From the NCBI GenBank assembly GCA_029964075.1, contig CM057134.1, positions 18,268,905 through 18,332,904 of the forward strand: a stretch of DNA of 64,000 nt. Direction: 5' to 3'. Positions within the stretch are counted from its first letter, which is position 1. Every line of letters begins with the position of its first letter. Under the pieces are notes generated by a model that searched no databases, had not been told where the DNA came from, and worked only from the letters and a program-made list of their open reading frames with translations. Positions 22,726 to 34,863 of this stretch are shown in pieces. Source of the stretch: Patiria pectinifera (lineage: Eukaryota; Echinodermata; Asteroidea; Valvatida; Asterinidae). The position numbers and the translations under genes are program-made.

Positions 22726-22884
22726 ATCTCAGCAGGAGTCTTCATCTATGAGAATGGGCTGTTATGATTCCAGTTGGCCACACTTCTAGACTATGGACTC
22801 CTGGTGGAAAAACAACGGCGCAGGCTGCATAAGAGATATGCTATCTACTTAGAGCAACGTTACCTTGGATTCATCAAGAAAAAA
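22726..22884 (+). pseudogene. Broken copy 1 of the duplicated 63-codon exon (ADCY10-like?)
   Basis: Similar to the intact exon at 48,915-49,103 from ATCTCAGCAGGAGTC to the donor AAAAAA|GTAAGA. It lacks the acceptor and first codons, has TGA where the intact copy reads CGA (LLRFQ), and carries a deletion after CACTTCTAGA. Its 3' part still reads KRYAIYLEQRYLGFIKKK. The duplicated flank continues to about 23.9 kb. Confidence 0.75.
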
Positions 22885-23890
22885 GTAAGAGAATTTTATT
22901 CTTTTACAGAAAGTCACTTTGGTATTAGGACAACAAAAGCGGTTTGAAAAACATGGTTCGAAAAAATGTGGTGGGTTGGTCGGCATGACATTTTACTAAT
23001 TTTTTTTTCTGGAGCCAATACATGTGAGGCGTGTTTAGGTGGTCCCTAATCAAAGTGTTTTGGGATGATTTTGAGATACGTTTTTATCGTAAGAAGTTTG
23101 TAAGTTCAACCATAGAGCAAGGAACATGGTTCAACCACTTTCGTGTCGACATTCTCTATGCTTCTCTGTGGTTCATCAGGTTGGCCTCTTGTGGTGATAT
23201 CAATTGAAAAATCATCGTCAACTTCCCCATGGTTTTTCACAAAGAATTCCCTGAATGTCATTTTGAGATTTCACTGGAAGATATATATCCTTTTTGTTTT
23301 TGGAAATGTTCACATTCTCCAATGTCTAGAGCCAATTGCAGTCTTGCGTGCACCGTGCACGAGAGCTGAACGAAAGCCACAAAAGTTGTCTACAACGCAC
23401 CTGGCCCTTGGTGGAATATCGCATGACAAATTTTCCTTTAGGCTTAAAAAAAACCCTTGCTTTTGCAAAAATCTACCATCACTAAAGGCAGTTTTCCCCC
23501 GAGCATGTGTTAGTATGCTGTTTGTATCTGTGAGTTGCAATTATGCTTAAAAAATACCCGTTTTGTGATGTCTGTTTTGTGCATAAAATGACCGTGCATG
23601 GGCTTCACTTGTTAACTTTAGACATGTAGCATTTATGTCTTGTCCACTCTCCTGAATCTAAAGCCTGCCGCGGTGTCATTCTCTAGCCCTGTGAATGATA
23701 CGATGTTCACGACCAAAAACATTGAAACGTGGCTAGGATGCGGGAGATTAAAGAAAATTATGGTTCCATCCTTGGTTCCCAGACCACCATCCGTGTGTGT
23801 CCCATCCTCGTCCAGTCCAAGCCGTTCTCAGGCAGTTCTATTCAAGACAAATGTGGCTCACACTCCCGTCCCCACCCTGGCCTTTTGACC
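22885..23890 (+). repeat. Flank of duplicated segment, copy 1
   Basis: This block (for example CCATAGAGCAAGGAACATGG at about 23,110 and CTAGAGCCAATTGCAGTCTT at about 23,326) recurs at 27.9-29.2 kb in direct orientation and at about 61.75-62.05 kb inverted. It acts as an empty-site control for the insertion at 28.2 kb. Confidence 0.8.
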
Positions 23891-24508
23891 AAAACTGAAT
23901 GACAGGCAACAGCCGTACAAATGTACATTGTCAAAATTTGATGCAAGCTAGTGAGGGTGCGATTTATCACAACCAAAGACGTCATGCAACACGACGCTTT
24001 CGTGAACAATGGCTGTAAAAGTCTTCCGAATTCAACTCACCAATCACCAACCAAGTTTGTTTTCAGCAGTTTCATTTTTATTGACGTCACTTTTACCCCA
24101 TAATTTCCCTCAAATATCAAAACCCTGCCCTCTCTCCACAATATTAATCCTGCAATTATTCAATATGGTGGTGTCATCTGAGTCCAAAAGTTGGCTTCTA
24201 AATGGAACTTTTCGAGGAATCAGCGTTTAACCAAACCAGCTTGTAATGAAGTTGTACATTGTAAACACCTGAAGGTGCACTATTTAAATAGGTCGCCATG
24301 TTCGTAAGTTTTGTAGCTGTGGTTGTTTTACCCCATACTGTAGTTTCCATCAAAAATCAAAACCCTGCCCTCTTTCCGCAAAATTAGTCCTGCAGATATA
24401 CAACATGGGTGTCAATGTCATCTATTTAGGTGAGTCCCAAAGTTTAAAAGTAGATTTTCGTTCCCTTAAAGGAACGGGGTCCGCAACTACACAAACATCA
24501 ACATTAAC
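23891..24508 (+). other. Gene-free stretch with a small duplication
   Basis: AATCAAAACCCTGCCCTCTT at about 24,354 repeats the text AAATATCAAAACCCTGCCCT at about 24,113, so a roughly 240-bp segment is tandemly duplicated and diverged. Nothing coding. Confidence 0.45.
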
Positions 24509-24607
24509 AACTCGACCGTTGAGACAACTCGACCCGAGACAGCTCGACTGTTGAGACAACTTGACCGTTGAGACAAGAAGACTCGGGACAACTAAACCGT
24601 TCAGACA
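24509..24607 (-). repeat. Six inverted units of the 17-bp minisatellite
   Basis: AACTCGACCGTTGAGAC-type units of 15-17 bp are the reverse complement of the main array's unit variant with GTCTCAA. They sit 380 bp upstream of the main array in opposite orientation. Confidence 0.85.
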
Positions 24608-24980
24608 ACGCAATTATCCGAAATCTACCTGATCTTTTATGTCCGCCCATCCCATGTGCCAATGAATGGGAAAGCGCCATCATTTTCCTAATATAAAATA
24701 AGCCAACCCTGTCCAGCAACCCCAGCCCCATCAACCGAGCCCGCACCACCCATGGCTGGACACGGCAACGAAATCCCCACTGCAAAAAAAACCCCAAAGT
24801 TTGCGTCTCCCCATCCCGCCCATACCCAACCGCGTACTGGACCGCCAAAAGCTCTCTCTCCCCCAGCTTGGAAAACCCCAGCATAAATGGGAGTCCCAGC
24901 CGAGCTTAACCCAATTGTATCCCGTCAAGCAACCCCAACCCAATGATCAAACACGATGACAAATCCCACGACGACAAAAC
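24608..24980. other. Spacer between opposed 17-bp repeat blocks
   Basis: Unique C-rich sequence. The minus-strand ORFs here run on into the arrays and have no family resemblance. Confidence 0.5.
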
Positions 24981-26420
24981 ATTGTCCCAACGGTCGAGTT
25001 GTCCCAACGGTCGAGTTGTCCCAACGGTCGAGTTGTCCCAACGGTCGAGTTGTCCCAGCGGTCGAGTTGTCCCAACGGTCGAGTTGTCCCAACAGTCGAG
25101 TTGTCCCAGCGGTCGAGTTGTCCCAGCGATCGAGTTTTCCCAACAGTCAAGTTGTCCCAACAGTGGAGTTGTCTCAACGGTCGAGTTGTCCCAACGGTCG
25201 AGTTGTCCCAACGGTCGAGTTGTCCCAACAGTCGAGTTGTCCCAACGGTCAAGTTGTCCCAACGGTCAAGTTGTCCCAATAGTGGAGTTGTCCTAACTGT
25301 CGAGTTGTCCCAACGGTCGAGTTGTCCCAGCGGTCGAGTTGTCCCAACGGTCGAGTTGTCCCAGCGGTCGAGTTGTCCCAGCGGTCGAGTTGTCCCAGCG
25401 ATCGAGTTGTCCCAACATTAGAGTTGTCCCAACAGTGGAGTTGTCTCAACGGTCGAGTTGTCCCAACGGTCGAGTTGTCCCAACGGTCGAGTTGTCCCAA
25501 CGGTCGAGTTGTCCCAACGGTCGAGTTGTCCCAGCGGTCGAGTTGTCCCAACGGTCGAGTTGTCCCAACAGTGGAGTTGTCTCAACGGTCGAGTTGTCCC
25601 AACGGTCGAGTTGTCCCAACGGTCGAGTTGTCCCAACGGTCGAGTTGTCCCAACGGTCGAGTTGTCCCAACGGTCGAGTTGTCCCAACGGTCGAGTTGTC
25701 CCAACGGTCGAGTTGTCCCAACGGTCGAGTTGTCCCAACAGTCAAGTTGTCCCAACAGTGGAGTTGTTTCAACGGTCGAGTTGTCCCAACAGTCAAGTTG
25801 TCCCAACAGTCAAGTTGTCCCAACGGTCGAGTTGTCCCAACAGTCAAGTTGTCCCAACGGTCGAGTTGTCTCAACGGTCGAGTTGTCTCAACGGTCGAGT
25901 TGTCCCAACGGTGGAGTTGTCCCAACGGTCGAGTTGTCCCAACGGTCGAGTTGTCCCAACGGTCGAGTTGTCCCAACGGTCGAGTTGTCCCAACGGTCGA
26001 GTTGTCCCAACGGTGGAGTTGTCTCAACGGTCGAATTGTCCCAACGGTCGAGTTGTCCTAACTGTCGAGTTGTCCCAACGGTCGTGTTGTCCTAACTGTC
26101 GAGTTGTCCCAACGGTCGAGTTGTCCCAGCGATCGAGTTGACCCAGCGGTGGAGTTGTCTCAACGGTGGAGTTGTCTCAACGGTGGAGTTGTCTCAGTGG
26201 TCGAGTTGTCCCATCAGTTGAGTTGTCCCAACGGTCGAGTTGTCCCAACGGTCGAGTTGTCCCAACGGTCGAGTTGTCCCAACGGTCGAGTTGTCCCAAC
26301 GGTCGAGTTGTCCCAACGGTCGAGTTGTCCCAACGGTCGAGTTGTCCCAACGGTCGAGTTGTCCCAACGGTCGAGTTGTCTCAACAGTCGAGTTGTTTCA
26401 ATGGTTGAGCTGTCCTGAGT
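24981..26420 (+). repeat. 17-bp minisatellite (GTCGAGTTGTCCCAACG), about 84 units
   Basis: Unit variants differ at a few sites: AACGG/AGCGG/AACAG, TCGAG/TCAAG/GGAG, CCC/CTC. The unit holds no TAA, TAG, TGA, TTA, CTA or (in the consensus) TCA. Because 17 is not a multiple of 3, every frame on both strands stays open and cycles through the same 17-residue peptide. The many ORFs of 60-257 codons are therefore artefacts. Confidence 0.97.
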
Positions 26421-27590
26421 CAATTGTCTCAATGGTTGATTCACTGACTTTCCACTTCCCCTGACAACCACTTCCCTGACAACCACTTCGCTTATTTGCC
26501 ATAATGAGAATGTTCCCTATAACGCACTTAACTACATGTAAATCTTGGAAAATTTCAACTTCAATGATAAACTCTGAAAAACCATTATAATCTGTACTAA
26601 CATATACCCAACTACGGGCAGAATTTTTTTTTCTTATTTTTGGGGGGCAAAGATGCACTCAGTGCACTTCGAAATAGAGTCGGATAAGCATGCCCAAATA
26701 TACGTCTCAGGATACCTTTGTCACTGGTAGATAAACTCGCAATTTAAAGGGAGTGTTAGAACTTGATGAAATTTCTCTCTCTGTGAAATTCCAGTTAGGC
26801 CTTAAGGTATTTAGTTAAAGGACCATTTTATTGCGGCCAAACAAACCCCCCCCAAAAAAATATGACTCGAGTCCAGGACTTGGACTCGAGTCGGACTTCA
26901 GTCATATTCTTCGTGACTCGGACTCGACTCGAGCCACATGGGAAAATGACTCGGACTCAACCATGATGACTTGGACTCGAGCTTGTATGGTGACTCGTGA
27001 CTCTGACTCGAGTCACATTCTTTTGTACTCCATAGACAAAACACGGTGCCTTGGAGAATCATGGTTGAAATGGTTGAATAATGTTGGATGATAAAACATG
27101 GAGGGAAGGGATGGAGGAGGGATTTTTTAGGGATGAGAATTAAAAGGAAAACACATTTCGGGTCAAGCAGCATGTTCACACACAGCGTAAACCATACACT
27201 GGGATTTACTTAAAAGACAGAATGCATGATGGAAACATAATTGAAAAAAAAATTTGATTAGTTTGGTGAACAACTAAGAACACGTGACTCAGACTCGAGG
27301 CTTGTGACTCCGGACTTGGACTCGGACTCAACGTTGGTGACTTGAATAGGTGAAGTGGTTGTCGGCGAAGTGGAAATGACCTGCTGCGTGACCATAAAAA
27401 TACTGAACATTAACGTTCCACATGCAAAAACGGGGCCTGTCATTCTTCAGATGTGAACTGTCTCTCAGAATTTTTTTATTTTGTAGGGGAAGGAGCATTT
27501 ATTATCGAAGAAAATGTCTCAGAAATTGAACTGTGTTTTTGAAAGGGTGCATGCCAAAGTGAAAACTGTGTTATTAACTTAAGTTCAATC
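26421..27590. other. Gene-free stretch with GACTCG-word clusters
   Basis: Degenerate GACTCGGACTCGAG words occupy 26,863-27,020 and 27,285-27,345. These resemble the PLEKHG5 last-intron clusters. Nothing else recognised. Confidence 0.55.
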
Positions 27591-27641
27591 AAGTTACTGA
27601 TTTGACATCTAACCGATGATTTGATGATATTTCCCCACCAG

Positions 27642-27829
27642 GTCCTTGAGAGCATAGGAGGCCTCATCTCAGCAGGAGTCTTCATCTATGAGAATGGGCT
27701 ATTACGATTCCAGTCGGCCACACTTCATGAAACAGCCTATGGACTCCTGGTGGAAAAACAACAGTGCAAGCTTCATGAGATACGCCATCTACTTAGAGCA
27801 ACGTCACCATGAATTCATCAAGGAAAAAA
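27642..27829 (+). pseudogene. Broken copy 2 of the duplicated exon (2-bp deletion)
   Basis: After TTCCCCACCAG it reads VLESIGGLISAGVFIYENGL, then LRFQSATLHETAYGLLVEKQ and CKLHE. There CATGAGATACG lacks two bases relative to CATGAGAGATACG, and the frame ends in TGA. The donor is AAAAAA|GTGAGA. Otherwise it is the closest of the broken copies to the intact exon. Confidence 0.8.
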
Positions 27830-29300
27830 GTGAGATAATATGATTCATTTACAGTAAAAATTGGGTCGGTCGGCACGACACTTCTTTTTTCTGGAGCCAA
27901 TACATGTAAGGAACGATACATGTTTAAGTGGTCCCCAATCAAAGTGTTTTCGGATAATTTTTGAGACATGTTTTATCGTAAGAAGTTCATAAGATCAACC
28001 ATAGAGCAAGGAACATGGTTCAACCACTGTCGTGTTGATATTCTCTACGCTTCTCTGTGGTCGTCAGGTTGGCCTCTTGTGGCGATATCAATTGGAAAAT
28101 CGTAGTCAACTTCCCAAAGTTTTTCACAAAGAATTCCCTGAATGTCATTTTGAGATTTCACTGGAAGAAATTCCCATTTTGTTTTTGGAAAATGTTCACA
28201 TTCTCCAATCTCTAGAGCTAAGGCCAAAAAAAACAAGTCTCCGGTTTCTGGTATGGAGCTTGCCCCAAAAGTGGTGCGGCGACGCGGCTTTTTTTTTTTT
28301 TTTACCTTTTTTTTTTTTTTTTTTTGGCTTCAAATGTCGGCTGATGACTACAAATGGTGCCCGACTAAACTTAGTGCAAATATATGGGAGTCGAGAGAGG
28401 CCACATAAATCTTATTCTCGATCATAACCCCATCTAAAAACATGTTAAAATTGTGCAGCAGCAGAATTCCAGGCAAACCAGTGAGTTTGGCGGTTTTGAA
28501 ACATCATCTTGTATTGAAAAAAAAACTTTTTCATTTTGCCGACGCGCATGGCTACGGCGACGCGCGCGCATACCAGAAACCGGAGACTTTTTTTTTGTGG
28601 CCTAATTGCAGTCTTGCGTACACATGTACGAGAGCCAAACGAAAGCCACAAAAGACGTGTAGCCGTCCAATCTGATGTGAAGTCTACGTGGCATGAGTCC
28701 ATTAGTGGAATTATATCTATAACGCGATGTCAACAAAGACTTGCTTTCAGCAACCTGAAAGCGTTTAGTTAAAAAAAAAAAATTGTTTGGACACTTTGCT
28801 TCCGTGATTTCTCCTGCAATTTCAAACAAAATTTTCATCATTCCTGCATAGGCTTCACTTTTTAACTTTAGACATGTAGCATTAATTAACCCTTCAGAAC
28901 CTCACCTAAAGCTACAAAATACAACTGAGTAGTAACCTGTAGTATGCATTTCTTTCCGTACAAGTGTGCACAAAACGTGTAGTATTCTGTAGTTTTTGGT
29001 CCTTCTACATACTCCTGAATCTAAAGCCCATATGCCGTTCTGTAGCCCATGCATGATACAATCGTCATAACAAGAACATTGAAAAGTGGCTAGGACTCGA
29101 GAAATTACAAAAAAAATTGTGCCTCCAGCCTTTGATCCCAGACTATAATCCGCGTATATACATGACCCGTCCTCGTCCCAGCCATTCTCTGGCAGCTCTA
29201 TTTAAGACAAAAGTGGCTTACACTCCCATCCCCCCCCCCCATCCTGTCCAAATCATTGGCACCAAGTCTATCACGTGCTTATCCCATGCTAGCAATGGGC
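27830..29300 (+). repeat. Flank of duplicated segment, copy 2
   Basis: Collinear with 22.9-23.9 kb, including CTAGAGC, ACGAGAGCCAAACGAAAGCC, GACATGTAGCATT and the CTGAATCTAAAGCC blocks. It is interrupted by the insertion at 28,221-28,602. Confidence 0.8.
28221..28602. mobile_element. 382-bp TIR element inserted in duplicated segment, TA target
   Basis: AGGCCAAAAAAAACAAGTCT is mirrored at the right end, with TIRs of about 35 bp ending CATACCAGAAACCGGAGACT and so on. TA flanks it on both sides. The paralogous empty site reads AGAGCCAATTGCAG at about 23,330 and AGAGCAAATTGCAG (reverse) at about 61,835. Confidence 0.85.
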
Positions 29301-30150
29301 GGAGGTCTGCGAAGGCACTGTGTAAGCGCGACATAGAATGGGAGACTCATGAGTGAAAGACAGCTCCGTGCACGCAGTTCTCACAGCGATGCTCCCGACT
29401 GCCTTCCCGTCGGCCCCACGTCCAGGCCGTTCGAGTGGAGTCCACGCCCCGAACTCACAGCGTCCGTACCCTGCTGTGAATAGGACGGAAGAGTCTCCCC
29501 GTTTTTTTGAACATTCTCAAAACAATCGGTGCACTTTGCCCTTCTGTCAGGACCTTCCAGTGTCTATCACGATGCAGTCCCCCACAAGTCCCCAACACGA
29601 ACTCCCCATTCAGAGCAGTAGCCATCTAGTCCTTGTCCAGTTCTCAGGGGCGTAAATCCGGGGGGGATTTACGCCACTACCAGTTCTTGTCCAGTTTCGC
29701 CAATTCCTGTGGTTGTGACATCATGGAGATGTTGGGGGGGGGGGGTGTATATCTTCCCCATTTTTTGACCGGGGGGATGGGCTATTGAATCAACCCCGCC
29801 ACTTTTTTTTGTGATAAGAAAAAAAAGCGGATTTTGAGGTATTTTCAGAATTTCCAACTGAAATGCATTCAATAGCACTGAAAAAGTGTAGAAACAAATT
29901 CCAAAAATGTAAGCACAAGTATTGATACATCTTTATCCTGAAGAGCACCCCGTAGTGTAATGTGGTGTCCATTCATCCCCCCCCCCCCCCGCCCCTTTCA
30001 AATTTCCACGGCCGGGCAATTTTAGGATCTTGGTCATCCCCCATCACCCACTTGCCGGCACAGATTTACGCCACTACCAGTTCTTGTCCAGTTTCGCCAA
30101 TTCCTGTGGTTGTGACATCATGGAGAATTGGAGATGTAAGTGTTAGAACT
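29301..30150 (+). other. Gene-free stretch partly repeated at 63.2 kb
   Basis: About 29,535-29,610 (ACCTTCCAGTGTCTATCACG, CCCCCACAAGTCC, CACGAACTCCCCATTCAGAG) recurs inverted at about 63,200-63,290. CGCCACTACCAGTTCTTGTC at 29,671 is repeated at 30,069, a local duplication of about 60 bp. C and G runs lie at 29,737 and 29,978. Confidence 0.55.
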
Positions 30151-30279
30151 CGATCTTTTACTTCAAGACTCGAGTATTTGAAATCTGTTTGAACATGAGT
30201 TGGACATGCACTGCGCTGGTTCTCCACCCTCCCTTACATTTAACAGTTTTAACCCTAACCCCCTAGGCCCTTGTTGCTT

Positions 30280-30665
30280 ACAACCATCCTCAATCCTCTA
30301 AAATCCTCCAAAATTGTTCAACTCCGCCTAAATTTTTCAAAATTGTCAGACAGTCCTGCCTCAAAATGCATTCATCCTCAATCCTCCAAAATCCTCCTCA
30401 TCCCAAAACTTTGCACTCGTGTTTAAATGAAGGATAACCAATGCCAAATCCTTCAAAATCATCAGACAGTCCTGCCTCAAAATGCATTCATCCTCAATCC
30501 TCCAAAATCCTCTTGTGCTTCATTCACCATTCATCCTCAATCCTCTAAAATCCTCATGTGCTTCAATCACCATTCATCCTCAATCCTCCAGAATCCTCAT
30601 TTGATTCAATCACCATTCATCCTCAATCCTCTAGAATCCTCCAAAACCGCCAGGAGGATTTTGGA
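30280..30665 (+). repeat. 43-bp minisatellite (CATCCTCAATCCTCCAAAATCC)
   Basis: Units of 43 bp recur cleanly from about 30,486 to 30,650. Looser relatives extend upstream to 30,280. The ORF here is repeat-derived. Confidence 0.75.
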
Positions 30666-32793
30666 GGAGTGAGGTGGGTTAGGGTTAATCTCCTCATGTA
30701 GTAGGCATATTTCATCAAGTTCAATCATGTTGCTGATTTGACATCTAACCGATGATTTGATATTTCCCCACCAGGTACTTGAGAGCATAAGAGGCCTCAT
30801 CTCAGCAGGATTTTCATCCATGAGAATGGGCTATTACAATTCCAGTCGGTCACACTCCAAGAAACAGCCTAGGGACTCCTGGTGGAAAAGCAACGGCGCA
30901 AGCCGCATAAGAGATACACCATCTACTTTAAGAGCAACGTTACTGCGGATTCATCAATGAAAAAAGTAAGACAATTTTATTCTTTTACTGACATGGTCTT
31001 ACACTGGCACACTAAGCTCTCTGCCATATTGATGCAAAATCATTCATGTAATCAAAACAATTTTTAAAAAATGCTTGTTCTGAAGTAGAAAAAAATCTAA
31101 ATTGTACAAACTTATCATCAGTCGCACCATGAACTGCCGTATCTCGATTTTTTGGCCAAATTGACTTTTTTGTCATCAAGGTTTTTATTTCGTCAAAGTG
31201 CTCATTCTCACAAATTTTTATTCCAATCTGAGTCGTAATTAACTCAGAAGGCTTATTAGACTATGCAGCATATCTCTAAAAGAAAGGTGTGAATTCATCG
31301 TTTCACGAACAGGCGTATCCTCGTATCTGCCATGTGGCCACTATTACGCGCGTTGTATGAAATATAATCGGGTAAGTTTTACAAAGTGACTTGTATCTTG
31401 GAAACTGAATATCTTAAAAATTGAATATCTTAAAAACTATGCAACTCAAAAAGCAAACAGATTGCGTGCGATGAAATTTAAACTATAATTTTCTAGCTGA
31501 AATGAAACTGAATACTTTCACAGGAAGTATATAAGGAATAACCCGACCAAAATATGAGCTATTTAAAATCATTTTTTTTTCCTCAAAAACACCAAAATAT
31601 TGCGATACGACGGTTCGTGGTGCGACTGACATTTCATGCAAATTATTTAACATCTGAAGTTTTGATCGTTTCATTGCGAGGAAACGCTGTTGGCCGTCAT
31701 TTTCCACGGCCTTCTGTACATTTATTTGCTATGTTTTCCCCAAAATTAAAACAATTTGTATCATGTGCAATTGTATACAATTTTTCAGTGCTGCTTGAAG
31801 AAAAGCATAACGCAAATTTTGTTATTTTATTTCGACTTGCCCTTCTTTGATGTTCAAAAGTCTGCTGATGAAATTAAAAACCATTTTTGTTCCCCTGCCT
31901 TAAAAAAACCAAAACAAAAACATTTTCAACTTAAAACTTTTATTTTTTATTTTCCACGAAAACATTCCCTTTTAAATGTGACAACTCACTCACTTGCCAT
32001 CCCACCCACCCAGCAAAAAGCTGTCTTGCCCACTTTGGGGGTTTGCCCACAGCATCTGCCATGCTCAGTAACCTTTTACACTGTTGACCTGCCTATCTAA
32101 TGAGCTTTCTTGGCTGGCGGCAGACAATAGTTAAGAATTTTTATTGTCAAAAGTTATATAATCAGGCCTTTGAGTTAAAACAGCCAAAAGCTTCCATCAG
32201 AACAGCCCATTTTTTCCCATGCATGTGTTACAACCATGTAGGTATACAGGCACTAATTGTATTAAGATGAGTTACACTTATTGCTTTAAAAATACGAGTT
32301 TTCTTGTGTCAGTTTTGTACAAAAAAAATGCTTTTGCAAATAAGACTTAACTTGTTAACTGTTTACATGTAGCAGTCAAGATGGTCTGTCCATGCTCCTG
32401 AATCTAAAACAATTCAAACATGGATTCTCAACACAAGGGTAAATGACTTCACCAAATTTCTGGTTGAGGCGTGATATGGCAAGTACTTGCGCGCCGTGCG
32501 TGCATGTGCGAGACTCGGCGCGCAACTGCAGTCTTTCAGTGGTCACATTTCTGTCGGAGATGATGACGCTCACATTTTCTTCTACATCTTTTTTGCATCG
32601 TACACAAGCCCAGATGAGTCTTTTATACTTGTGTAGAGGATCCGTGGTTGAGCTAAACCTGAAACCTTTTCTTGCCTGAACCTTAATCTTATTGTGAATT
32701 TTTTTTGTTGATTTCAGAAAGGAAGACATTCAGCCAAAAAAGAAGAGTCGATCGAATGGTTCAGCAGAGGTGAGTTGAACCGTCAATCAAATA

Positions 32794-33223
32794 CAGTGGA
32801 ACGTCCCTACACCGAACACCGCTATACCGAACATTCGGCTATACCGAACATCATCCTTGGCTCCCAAATTTTGTGTACAAAAGGTACCGAACATTGTTGT
32901 CGGAAATGTCAACAGAAGAGCGACAAATGGCTATTTCCCCAACAAATAGGAAAAAGCCACCCATTTAAGCTCAAAAACTTTGTAATTCAATAATCGCACG
33001 TGTTCAAAGTTGTCTTTCAGTAACTACTAGTTATGCTACAGAATTGAAAAAAATATTAATGGACATGTTAAGCGACTCTGCTCGTGGTTTGTAAATGCAA
33101 CTACGCAATAACAAAAATGATCAAAAGAGGTCACCACTGATGTGAAAATCGCTGTACCGAATGATCGCTATTACAAACAATTTCTGTGGATCCCATGATA
33201 TTCGTTATAGCAACGTTCCATTG
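32794..33223. mobile_element. pogo/Tigger-like MITE, unit 1
   Basis: TA-flanked 430-bp element. CAGTGGAACGTCC at the left and AACGTTCCATTG at the right form TIRs. Subterminal CTATACCGAACA words repeat. Starts 24 bp after the 48-nt exon donor. Confidence 0.75.
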
Positions 33224-34433
33224 TAGTTCCTTAATTGCCTTCCTTGCGGTTTTTAGGGTGAGTCTGCTGCTGAAATTAAAAACCACTTTTGTTCCTACTG
33301 CATTAAAAAAATACGCAAATCCAAAAACTTTTTCAAATTCAATTTTTTTTTAATTTCATTTTTTTAATTGAAACAAAAAAAATTTCCCTTTCAAATGTGA
33401 CAACTCACTCACTTGCCATCCCACCCACCCTGCAAAAAGCTGTTCTGATGTGCTTATCTGGGCTTCATCGATGTTACAGCTTCGAAAAGCTGTCTTGCCC
33501 ACTTTGGGGGTTTGCCCACAGCATCTGCCATGCTCAGTAACCTTTTACACTGTTGACCTGCCTATCTAATGAGCTTTCTTGGCTGGCAGCAGACAATATT
33601 TAAGAATTTTTATTGTCCAATGTTATATAATCAGGCCTTTGAGTTAAAACAGCCAAAAAGCTCCCATCAGAAAAGCACATTTTTCCCATGCATGTGTTAC
33701 AACCATGTAGGTATACAGGCACTGTTCGTATTAGGCTGAGTTACACATTGCTTTAAAAATTACCAGTTTTCTGGTGTCAGTTTTCCCATAAAATGTTCTT
33801 GCAAATAAGACTTAACTTGTTAACTGTATACATGTAGCAGTAAAGATGTTCTGCCCCTGCTCCTGAATCTAAAACAATTCAACCATGGATTCTCAACACA
33901 AGGGTAAATGACTTCACCAAATTTGTGGTAGAGGCGTGATATGGCAAGTACTTGCGCGCCGTGCGTGCGTATGTGCTAGACTTGGCGCGTAACTGCAGTT
34001 TTTGTCGCTGATGATGGCACTCGCATTTTCTTCTACATCTTCTTTGCATCGTACACAAGCCCAAATGAGTCTTTTATCCTTGTGTAGAGGACCCGTGGTT
34101 GAGCTAAACGTGAAACGTGTTTTTATTCAGTGTCTCATTTGAAAGAAATTGACTTCTGACTTGCTATTAACTAGCAACTTTTTTTTTAAGTTCTCTATTT
34201 TCTGGGGAACCTGGAAGAAGCATGGGCAATTTTCATTAAACATCTCGCTGAAGTCTGCAAGGGATAAAGCGTTTCGTCTTACCAATGCAGTTAGAAATGT
34301 GTAAACTGACATTCCTTTTCTTGCCCGAACTTATTGTGAATTCTTTTTTTGTTGATTTCAGAAAGGAAGACATGCAGCCGAAAAAGAAGAGTTGAATGGT
34401 TCAGCAGAGGTGAGTTGAACTGTCCATCAAATA

Positions 34434-34863
34434 CAGTGGAACGTCGCTATACTGAACATCGCTATAACGAATATTCGGCTATACCGAACATCATCCTTGG
34501 CTCCCAATTTTTATGTACAAAAGGTACCGAACATTGTTGTCGGAAATGTCAACAGAAGAGCGACAAATGGCTATTATTTCCCCAACAAATAGTAGGAAAA
34601 AGCAACCCATATGAGCTCAAAAACTGTGTAATTCAATAATTGCACGTGTTGGAAGTCGTTTTTCAGTAACTACTAGTTCTGCTACGGAATTGAAAATATT
34701 ACTGGACATGTTAAGCGACTCCGGGCGTGGTTTGTAAATGCAACTACGCAATAACAATGCTCAAAAGTGGTCGCCACTAATGTGAAAATCGCTATACCAA
34801 AAGATTGCTATTACAAACAATTTCTGCGGATCCCACGATATTAGTTATAGCAACGTTCCATTG
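34434..34863. mobile_element. pogo/Tigger-like MITE, unit 2
   Basis: Same position relative to the exon as in units 1 and 3, so it was inserted before the triplication. 430 bp with TA flanks. Confidence 0.75.

Noticed and set aside
24981..26420. CRISPR-like array
   Set aside because: Units are contiguous 17-mers without unique spacers, in a eukaryotic sequence.
24906..26486. Many ORFs of 60-257 codons on both strands
   Set aside because: Artefacts of the 17-bp minisatellite, which lacks stops in all frames.
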